From assembly GCA_021772025.1 (NCBI GenBank), contig JAETNT010000002.1:62001-126000 (forward strand): a DNA stretch of 64,000 bases, given 5' to 3'. The translations under genes were made by a program, and so were the position numbers. This DNA comes from Enterocloster bolteae. GTDB lineage: Bacteria; Bacillota; Clostridia; Lachnospirales; Lachnospiraceae. The stretch's first letter is position 1. Every line of letters starts with the position of its first letter. Under the pieces are notes generated by a model. That model did no database searches, had not been told where the DNA came from, and saw only the letters and a program-made list of their open reading frames with translations. Of this stretch, positions 37,122 to 45,767 are shown one piece after another.

Positions 37122-38039
37122 TCAATCATCGTCATATTTTCCAACGCCTGCTGGGGCGTGAATGTGCTTTACTCCAAAGGTAAGTACCAGTAAGGTTGCC
37201 AGATAAGGGAGCATCTGGATCAACTGGGTAGGAACCCTGCCTCCCTGAAAATGAATCTGAAGGGCATCGCAGAATCCGAACAGCAGAGCGCACAAAACCA
37301 CTCCTGCCGGGTTATACCGGGACAAAATCGCAACGGCTACTGCAATATAGCCTCTTCCGGCAGTCATATCCCGGACAAACATATCCATGTGGTTCAGAGA
37401 TAAAAAAGCGCCTCCAAATCCTGCTAAAATTCCGCAAATGGCTACCGCCGTGTATTTCACTCTATGAACCCGCACTCCCATAGCAGCGGCGGCTTTGGGA
37501 TTTTCTCCGCTCATTCTCAGCCGCAGGCCGAACCGCGTCTGAAACAGCACATACCAGCTTACCCCGGCTACCGCCAGCATTACATAGGCATTTACCGGCA
37601 GTCTTCCTAAAACCGAACCCACAATAGGAATTCGCGAAAAAATCACTGCAGTCCCCTCTATATTGGCTACCTGGGGAGAATTCCCCCGGTTATTCCACAA
37701 AAGCTGCATCAGCAGAGTGGTAGCCGCCAGTGCCAGCAGATTTAGCCCGATCCCGCTGATTACCTGATTGACTTTATAACGGACGCTTAAAATCCCGTGG
37801 AGGATCCCAATCAGCATACCGCCTGCCATTCCGCACACGAATCCAATGACAGGGCTTCCGCTGAAATAAGAGCCTACCACGGCGGTAAATGCTCCTGTCA
37901 TCATCATGCTTTCTAATCCCAGGGCCATGATCCCGCTTCTTACGGAAAACACGCCTCCCACCGCGGCAAATACCAGCGGGATGGACATCACAATGGTAGA
38001 AACCAGGATAAAACTGATATTCTGTAAAAATTCCGTCAT
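37122..38039 (-). CDS. Nucleoside ABC transporter permease (NupQ/YufQ type)
   Basis: A 305-residue membrane protein of the branched-chain/simple-sugar permease family used by BmpA-type importers. It has about eight helices, the early GVFSVRSGIMALGLESMMM segment, and GRGYIAVAVAILSRYNPAGVV near the end, which forms the ATPase-contact region. It overlaps the partner permease by 4 nt (ATGA). The pair would pass purine or pyrimidine nucleosides through the membrane. Confidence 0.9.
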   Translation of the reverse strand: MTEFLQNISFILVSTIVMSIPLVFAAVGGVFSVRSGIMALGLESMMMTGAFTAVVGSYFSGSPVIGFVCGMAGGMLIGILHGILSVRYKVNQVISGIGLNLLALAATTLLMQLLWNNRGNSPQVANIEGTAVIFSRIPIVGSVLGRLPVNAYVMLAVAGVSWYVLFQTRFGLRLRMSGENPKAAAAMGVRVHRVKYTAVAICGILAGFGGAFLSLNHMDMFVRDMTAGRGYIAVAVAILSRYNPAGVVLCALLFGFCDALQIHFQGGRVPTQLIQMLPYLATLLVLTFGVKHIHAPAGVGKYDDD

Positions 38040-39094
38040 GATTTTTCCTCCCCTTTCTTCTTATTTCTTTTGCCTGCGGAAAAAATTTCTTTCACCAGCA
38101 GCGGCGCCGCTACCAGAATTACCACCAATGCCTGAATCACATTAATAAAATCAATGGGAATACTGGTAGTACGATTCAGTACCATGGCGCCGGATCGCAA
38201 TGCGCCGAATATAATTCCCGCAAAGATAACTCCTATCGGGTTTTCTCCTGCCAAAGCCGCCACCGCAATTCCGTCAAATCCATATCCTGGTGAAAAGTTT
38301 TCAATAAAACGGTGATCTACGCCTGCCACATGGCATCCTCCTGCCAGGCCTGCAATGGCGCCGCTGATAAGCATTGCCGTTACCATCACCTTTCCCACCG
38401 GAATTCCTGCGGTTTCCGCTGCTTTTCCATTCATTCCCACACAGCGTATTTCGTAGCCTTTCACGGTCCGTTCCATAAAAAGTTTTATCAGAATGCAGGC
38501 TGCTATGGCGATAAAAACAGCAAAGGTCAATTGGTATTTTGACACCAGTTTCGGTATATATGCGGTTTTTAATATCTTCTCTGTCTGGGAAACCGCTCCT
38601 TCCGCTTTTAAAGGCCCGTTTACCAGATAAGAGCAGAACAGCGCCGCAATTTCATTAAGCATTATGGTGGCAATTACTTCATTTGATCCAAATTTTACTT
38701 TTAACAGCCCAACCAGCGCCGCAAGAATTCCCCCTGCCAGCATTCCGCAAAGAAGCGCCAGCGGAAGATGGATAAATCCAGGCAGTCCCAAATCTATGGT
38801 TCCCACAACCGCCGCCGCCATGGCTCCGAACAAAAGCTGTCCTTCCACCCCCAGGTTAATCAAAGTTGTCTTTTTTGCCAGTGTAAATGCCAGGCCTGTA
38901 AAAATCAGCGGAGTTGCCTGGGTAAAGGTCTGGGCAAGGCCGCTTTTGCTTTTAAACGCTCCTGTCAGAATTGCTCCGAAAGCCTCAAAGGGATTGTAGC
39001 CGCACAGGGCCATAATCACTCCGCTGGCCAATACTGCCACTGCCAGGGAGACTGCCGGCAAAACTATCCCCTTTACTTTTTCCCTGTATTTCAA
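38036..39094 (-). CDS. Nucleoside ABC transporter permease (NupP/YufP type)
   Basis: A 352-residue permease partner with about nine helices; KTTLINLGVEGQLLFGAMAAA and FGFDG-like GYGFDGIAVAALAGENPIGVI are typical. The start is TTG at 39094, overlapping the ATPase stop (TTGA), with GAGGAGG about 10 nt upstream. The rare start and overlap indicate translational coupling to the ATPase gene. Confidence 0.9.
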   Translation of the reverse strand: MKYREKVKGIVLPAVSLAVAVLASGVIMALCGYNPFEAFGAILTGAFKSKSGLAQTFTQATPLIFTGLAFTLAKKTTLINLGVEGQLLFGAMAAAVVGTIDLGLPGFIHLPLALLCGMLAGGILAALVGLLKVKFGSNEVIATIMLNEIAALFCSYLVNGPLKAEGAVSQTEKILKTAYIPKLVSKYQLTFAVFIAIAACILIKLFMERTVKGYEIRCVGMNGKAAETAGIPVGKVMVTAMLISGAIAGLAGGCHVAGVDHRFIENFSPGYGFDGIAVAALAGENPIGVIFAGIIFGALRSGAMVLNRTTSIPIDFINVIQALVVILVAAPLLVKEIFSAGKRNKKKGEEKS

Positions 39095-40617
39095 CGTTCT
39101 TTCACCTCCTCAGACTTTTCTCCGCCTGTCATCCACAAACCCAGTTCCGTTTCTGTCACCGATTCCGGAAGAAATTCTTTTTGTATTTTTCCGTCGTAAA
39201 TCACCCCGATCCGGTCGCTTAAAGATCTTATCTCGTCTAAATCCGCAGATATTAATAGAATGGCCTTCCCTTGATCCCGCAGATCCAGCAGGGTATTGTG
39301 AATGTATTCCATGGCCCCTACATCTACGCCTCTGGTGGGCTGGGCCACGATAATGGCATCCGGATCCTGGCTGAATACTCTTGCAATTACTACCTTCTGC
39401 TGATTTCCTCCGGACAGGGAATTTAAAAGCGCCTGACTGTCTCCGGCCTTTATGGCGTACTCCTTAATCTTTTCCTCCGCGTAACGCCGTATCTCCTTTC
39501 CTTTCAAAAAACCTTTATGAGCAAATTTCTCACGTCTGTGATAGCCCAAAATTACGTTTTCTTCTATGGTCATTTCCAGAATCAGCCCTCTTGTCATCCG
39601 ATCCTCCGGGATATGCCCGATTCCTTCTCGAATAAAGGCTTCCGCATTTCCGGCTATTTCTCTTCCGTCCTTTTTAATATGGACGCTGTCCGGCTTTCGC
39701 AGTCCCGTTAAAACCTCGATTAATTCTGTCTGGCCATTTCCCTCAATTCCGGCAATTCCGTAAATCTCTCCTTTATGTACAGTAATCTGAATCTGCTCCA
39801 GAATCTTCTTTCCATTTCTGCCGGTGAGATTTAAATCCGAAATTTCCAGATACGGCGAACCTATTCCTTTATTTTCTCTGATGATAGACAGGTTTACATC
39901 CCTGCCCACCATCAGCTTTGCCAGAGTATGGGTGTCCATCTGTTCCAATCCCAGCCCCTGCTCTACCATTCTTCCGTCCCGGAGAACGGAAATCCGGTCG
40001 GCAATCTCCATGGTTTCTTTTAGCTTATGGGTAATAATAACTATGCTCTTGCCCTCTGCCTTCAGCCTCCTCATGATCCGAAACAGTTCCTCTACCTCCT
40101 GAGGTGTCAGCACAGCCGTCGGCTCGTCTAAAATCAGAATTTCAGCTCCCCGGTACAAGGCCTTTAAAATCTCCACCCTCTGCTGCTCTCCGACAGACAA
40201 GTCTTCTACCTTCTGGGTGGGAGAAATATGAAAGCCATACTGTTCAATCATTTCATGAACCTGGTTTTCGGCTGTTTTCCTGTCAAAATGAATGCCTTTT
40301 ACCGGCTCATTTCCTACCACAATATTTTCTGTGACCGTCATTACCGGGGCCAGCATAAAATGCTGGTGAACCATTCCGATTCCCAATTGAATCGCCTGAT
40401 ACGGATTTTTTATATCTGCCCTTTTTCCATTAATCCAGATCTCTCCTTCATCCGGCCGGGTCATTCCATACAGGATCTTCATCAGCGTAGACTTTCCTGC
40501 GCCGTTTTCTCCAAGCAGCGAGTGAATTTCTCCCTTTCTGACGCAGAAATCCGCATTATCTACGGCCCGCACCAAAGGATATTGTTTGGTAATTCCCTTC
40601 ATCTCAACCGCATTCAC
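39091..40617 (-). CDS. Nucleoside ABC transporter ATP-binding protein (two cassettes)
   Basis: A 508-residue fused ATPase. Cassette one has Walker A GENGAGKSTLMKIL, signature LSVGEQQRVEILKAL and Walker B ILILDEPTAVL. Cassette two has a degenerate Walker A (GIEGNGQTELIEVL) but an intact LSGGNQQKVVIARV signature, the asymmetric pattern common in RbsA/NupO-type proteins. The start is GTG at 40617 with AGGAGG 7 nt upstream. It energises the two downstream-encoded permeases. Confidence 0.93.
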   Translation of the reverse strand: MNAVEMKGITKQYPLVRAVDNADFCVRKGEIHSLLGENGAGKSTLMKILYGMTRPDEGEIWINGKRADIKNPYQAIQLGIGMVHQHFMLAPVMTVTENIVVGNEPVKGIHFDRKTAENQVHEMIEQYGFHISPTQKVEDLSVGEQQRVEILKALYRGAEILILDEPTAVLTPQEVEELFRIMRRLKAEGKSIVIITHKLKETMEIADRISVLRDGRMVEQGLGLEQMDTHTLAKLMVGRDVNLSIIRENKGIGSPYLEISDLNLTGRNGKKILEQIQITVHKGEIYGIAGIEGNGQTELIEVLTGLRKPDSVHIKKDGREIAGNAEAFIREGIGHIPEDRMTRGLILEMTIEENVILGYHRREKFAHKGFLKGKEIRRYAEEKIKEYAIKAGDSQALLNSLSGGNQQKVVIARVFSQDPDAIIVAQPTRGVDVGAMEYIHNTLLDLRDQGKAILLISADLDEIRSLSDRIGVIYDGKIQKEFLPESVTETELGLWMTGGEKSEEVKER

Positions 40618-40633
40618 TTTGATTCCTCCTAAT

Positions 40634-41761
40634 CTATTTGAAATACTGATTTTCTGCTACCCAGGCATCTAACTCTTCTTCTAAATTACAAGGAACCAGT
40701 TCTCCGGAAATGATCCTTCCTTTAATTTCTTCTACAATCTCCAAAACCTCCGGGCCTAACTCAACATTAGAATTGGCGGTATCGTAGCCTACCGCTCCTT
40801 CTTTAATTCCGCTGATATAAATTCCAGGCTCCCAGGTATTGTTTACGACAGCCTCTACTTCTTTGTAGACCATCTCGTCTACATTTCTCAGAGCCGTAGC
40901 CGGAATATAATCCGGTTCATTGTCGTTCTGGTTCCCGCCTACGCCAAATGCGTAGCGACCTGATTCTTTTGCCGCATTGAATACGCCTAAACCGGAAGAT
41001 CCGGCAATATGCTGGATAAAGTCCGCCCCTTTGTTGTACATGGACAACGCGATCTCTTTTCCTTTTCCCGGATCTGCAAAGCTTCCTACTGTGGCAGTCA
41101 GAACCTGGCAATCCGGATTTACATAGCGGACGCCGGCCTCAAATCCTACCACGCCTTCCTTTAAATTGGCGGCTTCTATTCCAAGAATACAGCCTACTAC
41201 GTTATCTTCATTGGAGTAAGGCAGCCCATAGTCTTTTGTACAAAGACCTGCGATCACTCCGGTAAGGAAGGTTTGTTCCTGCCACTTTGTTACAATCGAT
41301 CTTACATTAGGGGCATCGGTCTGTGCATCAATATGAGTAATCTTCTGATCCGGAAATGCTTCTGAAATCTCCAGCACCGCATCGGTCTGATCCTGAGCCA
41401 GCCCAATGATCAAATCATACTCCTCTGTCTCTGCAAACATCTGGAAATTGGGGAGGAAATCACTGACCGATTTTGGCTCTACATAGTCAAATTCAATCCC
41501 AAAATCTTCCTGGGCCCGCAATAATCCGGCGTAGGACATATCATTAAAATTCTTATCCCCCAGTCCGCCGGTAGAAAGGATAATTCCTACTTTGATGGGA
41601 TCTCCGGATGCGTCGGATTCTTCCTGAGTTTCTTCTTTTGTCTGGGCTGCGGCAGCGCTTTCCGTTTTGGTGGTTTCCTCCGGGGATTGACCTTTACATC
41701 CCGCCAAAGAACATACAAGTGCTGCTGTCCCTAAAAGTGCCAATACCTGTTTTTTTCTCAT
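40634..41761 (-). CDS. BMP-family nucleoside-binding lipoprotein
   Basis: A 375-residue lipoprotein with lipobox LAGC and lipidated Cys22, then a Glu/Thr/Ala-rich linker. The mature protein has the Bmp/Med fold: VGIILSTGGLGDKNFNDMSY, GLAQDQTDAVLEI and IAGSSGLGVFNAAKE. Members such as PnrA bind purine or other nucleosides. As first gene of the operon with phosphorylase and aldolase downstream, nucleosides are the expected ligand. ATG at 41761 has AGGAGGAGAAAG before it. Confidence 0.92.
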   Translation of the reverse strand: MRKKQVLALLGTAALVCSLAGCKGQSPEETTKTESAAAAQTKEETQEESDASGDPIKVGIILSTGGLGDKNFNDMSYAGLLRAQEDFGIEFDYVEPKSVSDFLPNFQMFAETEEYDLIIGLAQDQTDAVLEISEAFPDQKITHIDAQTDAPNVRSIVTKWQEQTFLTGVIAGLCTKDYGLPYSNEDNVVGCILGIEAANLKEGVVGFEAGVRYVNPDCQVLTATVGSFADPGKGKEIALSMYNKGADFIQHIAGSSGLGVFNAAKESGRYAFGVGGNQNDNEPDYIPATALRNVDEMVYKEVEAVVNNTWEPGIYISGIKEGAVGYDTANSNVELGPEVLEIVEEIKGRIISGELVPCNLEEELDAWVAENQYFK

Positions 41762-41820
41762 CTTTCTCCTCCTGTTTGTTTAATTTGCTTGTTTTAATTG
41801 GTAATATAGGTGTATTTTAA

Positions 41821-41840
41821 TAAATATTGTCCAATATTTA
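41821..41840. promoter_or_regulatory. Perfect palindrome upstream of the nucleoside operon
   Basis: Arms TAAATATTG and CAATATTTA (9 bp each, perfect) around TC, about 60 nt before the lipoprotein start. It lies where a core promoter is expected and looks like an operator for a dimeric repressor. No exact -35/-10 pair could be fixed around it. Confidence 0.55.
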
Positions 41841-41967
41841 CAGGAATAGATTTGACAATAAGTTGCATTTTCTTGTCTTTTTTCTCAAAATTTCCTGTTT
41901 TCTCCGGTAGGATTTTGATATTTATCACTATTTTGACCCAAACAAAGAAATTCTTTTCATCAAAAAA

Positions 41968-41998
41968 GGAAATGCCGCAAAATGAAAAGCGGCATTCC
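41968..41998 (-). terminator. Terminator of the YesM/YesN pair
   Basis: AATGCCGC (41971-41978) pairs with GCGGCATT (41989-41996), extended by partial pairs, followed on the minus strand by TTTCCTTTTTT. Confidence 0.85.
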
Positions 41999-42001
41999 CT
42001 T

Positions 42002-43486
42002 CTATTGTCTTGCCTGGTTTCGCTCCTCGTCCGGAGTCTTTCCCATATACTTTTTATATAATCTGGAAAAATAGCTTTGGGTAGAGTATCCTACTGCTGC
42101 CGCTATGTCTGCTATCTTTCGGTCTGTGTGAATTAAAAGATCCCTGCCGTGGTTTAAGCGGCACATCATCAGATAGACACTAAAATTCTCTCCGACTTCG
42201 TCTTTAAATAGTCTGGAAAAATATTCCGGCGACCGGTAAATGTGGCTGGCCACATCTACCAGGGAAATATCCCGGTTGTAATTTTCATGAATATAGGCCA
42301 GCGCTTTGTCCACAGACTCGGAATAAGGCCCGTTTTTCTTATCATAAAGCTTTTGAATCAACTCCTCGCACCATCTCCTGCAAGCTTCCATGGTCAGCAG
42401 ACTCTGCTCGCTTTTGGCCTGGCCTTCTCCTAAAGGATCCATGCTGTAGTATTGCTCCTCCACGGCAATTACCATTCTCTGGCACCTTTCTATTGCCCAC
42501 TGAGAATCCGGAAGCTGTACATTTTTTATTTTGTCAAACCATTCTCTCATCTGGCTCAAGGCCTCTTCATACTGTTTATGAGCCAAATTCCATAAAATCT
42601 GCTGGTAGGCAGCCCGGACTGCCTCCCGGGAAAGTCCGGGAGATCCATTTTTTTCACAATAATACATCACCTGTTTCCCTTCATGAAAAAACAGATAATT
42701 TTCTGCTTCTACTGCCTGTCTGAGTCCATGAATCAACGTTATTCTATCCGGAAAAAAGGCACTGATCCCCACCGTTTTTCCATATTTCTCCGCTACCCGT
42801 TTTCCAATCCTTCTCATTGCCTCTTCCAGCTTCTGCTTTCGGTTATCCTGGGCAATTATAAAATCATACTCTTTTCTGGATGCCAGAAATACCTGCCCTA
42901 AGCCTTCCGCTTCTGCAAGCTCTATAAGCCCTGCCGCTTCTGCTTCCCCTTTCCCATGGCGGATGCATAAGACCTGTCCCCCTTCTCCGCCTTTTATCCC
43001 GATAGTATCTAAAAATTCATTCATTGCTTCCGGCGTCTGACACTGATACAGGCGGAACAAATCAATAAAACCGCTGGGCAAACGTTCCCGCACTTTATGT
43101 TTTATAATCTCTTCTTTATTTTCGTTGATTTTTCCTAAAACCCCAATCAGATCCCCGGCACACATTTCTGATTTTAGCAGATACTCTTTTGCACCATAGG
43201 TAATGGCCTGCTTTGCATAAGAAAATTCTGCATAATTGGTCATGACAATAAATGCGGTAAAGGGAGAAATCTCTTTTGCCCTCTTCATCAGCTCCAGACC
43301 GCCCATCCCCGGCATACTAATGTCCGCAATCACAACCTCCGGCATTTCTTTTTTAATAAGCTCAAGGGCCTCTTCCCCGGAGGAAGCCAAACCGGCTACT
43401 GAAAACCTTTCCTTTTCCCGCAGAATACAATATTCTACCCACTCTCTGATGGGAGCTTCGTCATCAACAATCAAGACCCGAATCAT
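42002..43486 (-). CDS. YesN-type response regulator with AraC DNA-binding domain
   Basis: A 494-residue regulator. The receiver domain starts MIRVLIVDDEAPIREW, with phosphoacceptor Asp55 in VVIAD55ISMPG; a middle region of unknown fold links to the C-terminal AraC double helix-turn-helix (NRDISLVDVASHIYRSPEYFSRLFKDEVG and RKIADIAAAVGYSTQSYFSRLYKKYMG). It overlaps the kinase gene by 4 nt. Such pairs usually control a neighbouring sugar or nutrient importer; here the nucleoside operon is the nearest same-strand neighbour, and direct repeats before the kinase gene suggest autoregulation. Confidence 0.92.
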   Translation of the reverse strand: MIRVLIVDDEAPIREWVEYCILREKERFSVAGLASSGEEALELIKKEMPEVVIADISMPGMGGLELMKRAKEISPFTAFIVMTNYAEFSYAKQAITYGAKEYLLKSEMCAGDLIGVLGKINENKEEIIKHKVRERLPSGFIDLFRLYQCQTPEAMNEFLDTIGIKGGEGGQVLCIRHGKGEAEAAGLIELAEAEGLGQVFLASRKEYDFIIAQDNRKQKLEEAMRRIGKRVAEKYGKTVGISAFFPDRITLIHGLRQAVEAENYLFFHEGKQVMYYCEKNGSPGLSREAVRAAYQQILWNLAHKQYEEALSQMREWFDKIKNVQLPDSQWAIERCQRMVIAVEEQYYSMDPLGEGQAKSEQSLLTMEACRRWCEELIQKLYDKKNGPYSESVDKALAYIHENYNRDISLVDVASHIYRSPEYFSRLFKDEVGENFSVYLMMCRLNHGRDLLIHTDRKIADIAAAVGYSTQSYFSRLYKKYMGKTPDEERNQARQ

Positions 43487-45225
43487 TGGTCTTTTCCCTC
43501 CTTATTCACCGGAAGAATAAACGTAACCGTTGTTCCTTCCCCCTCTACGCTGTCAACCTTCAGACCGAATTCCCTTCCGAAGTTCATCTGAATTCGATCA
43601 TGAACATTTTGAATCCCCACTCTGCTCATATGCCCTGCCTTTTCAAGGTTTTCCGGCAGTTCCCCTGCTTTAATCCCTCTCCCGTTATCTGCAATTAAAA
43701 GGAACAGCTTTCCCTCCTTTTCATAAGCGCTGATTGTAATTTGGCATATTTGTCCTGGTATCATACCATGGAAAATCGCGTTTTCTACGATAGGCTGCAA
43801 TATAAATACAGGAACCCGGTTCCCAAGAATTTCCTCCGGCACCTGGCAGTCCACCTGAAAAGTATTTTGATAACGCATCTTTTGAAGCTCTGTGTAATCT
43901 TTAATTGTCTCCAGTTCCGTTTTCAGCGAGACAAATTCGTTGGAATAAGACAAAGATTTCCGGAGAATTTTGGAAAAATAAAGCAGCATATCCTCTGCCT
44001 CCTGATTTTTCTTCATTTCCACAAAAAACCGGATAGAACTAAGGGTATTGTAAATAAAGTGAGGATTAATCTGAGCCCGAAGAAAGTCCAGCTCAGCCAG
44101 CCGCTTTTTCTTTTCTCCGTCCTTTATCTGTTCCCTGGACTCCTCCAGACGTTCCACCATACAGTTAAATGCCTGGGACATTTCTCCAAACTCATTATCT
44201 TCTTTATCATCCAGGCGCACCAGCATATTGCCCCTAGATACCTCGCCCATTTTTTCTTTAATTTCCATTACCGGTTTTAGCAAACGTTTCTGGCAGATCC
44301 GCAACATATTCCACAAAAGAATTACCGCAACAGTAATGATAATCACAATAAAAAATCCGATCTTTTTCAAGGAAACCAGCATCCCCGATGTAGGAATGGT
44401 TTCAATGAGGTACCAGCCTGTGCCCGGGATTTCGTCATACAGGAAATAATCTTTTGTATCGCCATTTTCTACAATAAGCTTTCCCGCCTTTTTTTCCTGT
44501 ATCTCTGCTACCGAAATTCCGCAGAATTGGCCGATTTTCAGCTTTCTTTTCTCTGAAATGATGATCCCATCTTTATCAGTTACATAGAAGTTTTTCTCTT
44601 TATCAATTAAATTCCGGTAGCTTTCATATAGATTCTTTTCACTGATGTTCAGCACCACCACTCCCAATGTTTCGCCGGATAAGTGATCCTTTATTTTTCG
44701 CACGATTAAAAATGTATATTTATAAATTCCTTTTGCATCTCCATTTTTCAGCGGCCCTACAAAACGGACATCTTCCTCCCAGTTCCATGTGCTCTCCTTA
44801 TCTGCATATTTTCTCAGAAGATCGAACCCGTCTTTTTTTGTCATACTGTCTGTGTAGACCGTTCCGTCATTGGCTACGACATAGGTATATACCAGAGGAT
44901 TAAAGTTTGAATATGTCCAAACATAGTTATCCAACAGCTTTTGAATCGTGTCCACAACCTCCTGCTCTTCTCTGTCCTGTCTGGCAAGGAGGGTTATCAT
45001 TTCGCTGTTGCTTGCAATTTTATCGCTGAGGTAATTGTACTCTGTCAATCTGATTTTTGTCACCTGACCAATCTGCTTCAGAAGATTTTTGTTTAAAAGA
45101 AACATTTCTTCTTCCAATTCTGCTTTGGCATAAAAAAATATCACACAGCCGATCAGCAGCACCGCAGCCGTAACAATCCCTCCCATTATGTGAAAGAGCT
45201 GTCGGATATAGCTTCTGTTCTTCAT
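43483..45225 (-). CDS. YesM-type sensor histidine kinase
   Basis: A 580-residue membrane kinase. A helix at about residues 13-31 and a second at about 285-305 frame an extracellular dCache-like sensor domain; HAMP follows, then the His_kinase domain with His389 in AQINPH389FIYNTLSSIRFF and the ATPase with PIVENAIFHG and ADNGRGI. This is the LytS/YesM class whose partner is the AraC-type regulator encoded next, overlapped by ATGA. The ligand is unknown; a nutrient related to neighbouring transporters is likely. Confidence 0.92.
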   Translation of the reverse strand: MKNRSYIRQLFHIMGGIVTAAVLLIGCVIFFYAKAELEEEMFLLNKNLLKQIGQVTKIRLTEYNYLSDKIASNSEMITLLARQDREEQEVVDTIQKLLDNYVWTYSNFNPLVYTYVVANDGTVYTDSMTKKDGFDLLRKYADKESTWNWEEDVRFVGPLKNGDAKGIYKYTFLIVRKIKDHLSGETLGVVVLNISEKNLYESYRNLIDKEKNFYVTDKDGIIISEKRKLKIGQFCGISVAEIQEKKAGKLIVENGDTKDYFLYDEIPGTGWYLIETIPTSGMLVSLKKIGFFIVIIITVAVILLWNMLRICQKRLLKPVMEIKEKMGEVSRGNMLVRLDDKEDNEFGEMSQAFNCMVERLEESREQIKDGEKKKRLAELDFLRAQINPHFIYNTLSSIRFFVEMKKNQEAEDMLLYFSKILRKSLSYSNEFVSLKTELETIKDYTELQKMRYQNTFQVDCQVPEEILGNRVPVFILQPIVENAIFHGMIPGQICQITISAYEKEGKLFLLIADNGRGIKAGELPENLEKAGHMSRVGIQNVHDRIQMNFGREFGLKVDSVEGEGTTVTFILPVNKEGKDQ

Positions 45226-45260
45226 ATGCGTCTTTTGCCTTTCTGAGTTTTAATTTTATT

Positions 45261-45318
45261 ATTTTATCACATTTTTAAAAGCTGTGCAATTTATCGACTT
45301 TCTGCATAATAAATCGAC
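45261..45318 (-). promoter_or_regulatory. Kinase-operon promoter with upstream direct repeats
   Basis: Minus strand TTGCAC (45284-45289), 17 nt, TAAAAT (45261-45266). Directly upstream of the -35 are two direct repeats sharing GTCGATNNATT, with ATCGAC at 45293-45298 and 45313-45318 on the plus strand, a period of 20 bp. Two half-sites on one face next to the -35 are what an AraC-type activator such as the YesN protein would use. Confidence 0.65.
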
Positions 45319-45348
45319 ATATTTTCGGTTTCATTAGGATGCAATTGC

Positions 45349-45387
45349 AAAAAAAGGACTGCCTTTCCCCCACAGAAGGCAGTCCTT
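45349..45387 (-). terminator. Terminator of the candidate small RNA
   Basis: AAGGACTGCCTT (45354-45365) and AAGGCAGTCCTT (45376-45387) form a perfect 12-bp stem; seven A on the plus strand (45349-45355) give a U-tract only for the minus-strand transcript. It lies between two divergent genes, so it must end some third transcript. Confidence 0.88.
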
Positions 45388-45484
45388 GTGTCACGATCAT
45401 AAAACCGTCACATTAAATAGTTTTCCATCTTGGCATCCCCATACCAAAACAAAATTTTGTGCAAGACATCCCCATGTCTTTTAC
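45349..45484 (-). ncRNA. Candidate small RNA with two GGGG-loop hairpins
   Basis: A transcript of about 136 nt is predicted between a strong promoter (45491-45519) and an intrinsic terminator (45349-45387). Near its 5' end are two hairpins with 7-bp stems and identical four-base loops: AAGACAU-GGGG-AUGUCUU (45463-45480) and UUGGUAU-GGGG-AUGCCAA (45430-45447, one G-U pair). Between them is the palindrome ACAAAATTTTGT (45449-45460). The exposed GGGGA loops recall targets of CsrA-like proteins or antisense contacts; that is inference. I do not recognise a known RNA family. A 30-codon reading frame at 45408-45500 starts upstream of the expected transcript start and is less likely. Confidence 0.55.
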
Positions 45485-45490
45485 ATGTTA

Positions 45491-45519
45491 AATATACCAT
45501 TTCTTCTGTAATAAGTCAA
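45491..45519 (-). promoter_or_regulatory. Promoter of the candidate small RNA
   Basis: Minus strand TTGACT (45514-45519), 17 nt, TATATT (45491-45496): five of six and five of six consensus matches with ideal spacing. Start point near 45484. Confidence 0.65.
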
Positions 45520-45664
45520 CATTTTATTGTGTATTTTTTACAAAAATATATTTCTCTTCCTATGATTTTTTTATTATTCTGCCAATTATCGATACAATTT
45601 GTCATATTGTGCAGTCTATTTAATTAAAAATTCTTCTTCCTTCAACAGTACATGCAATTAATGC

Positions 45665-45693
45665 GTATACTCTTCCCGGATTGGAACATACTT
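45665..45693 (+). promoter_or_regulatory. Sigma-G-like sporulation promoter of spoVAF
   Basis: GTATA (45665-45669), 17 nt, CATACTT (45687-45693) fits the forespore sigma-G pattern GHATR / CATWHTA except for the last base. It lies 75 nt before the spoVAF start, and spoVAF is a sigma-G gene in Bacillus. The AT-rich 45520-45664 between this and the small RNA promoter shows nothing else. Confidence 0.55.
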
Positions 45694-45767
45694 TTCTTAG
45701 TAAACTGATATGTCTGCCGGCGCAGGCATTGCCAGAGGCGGATTTTTAAAGAAGGGAAGTGGGATTT

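Noticed and set aside
43741-44280. Plus-strand open frame of 179 codons opposite the kinase gene
   Set aside because: Antisense to conserved histidine kinase motifs; no ribosome site.
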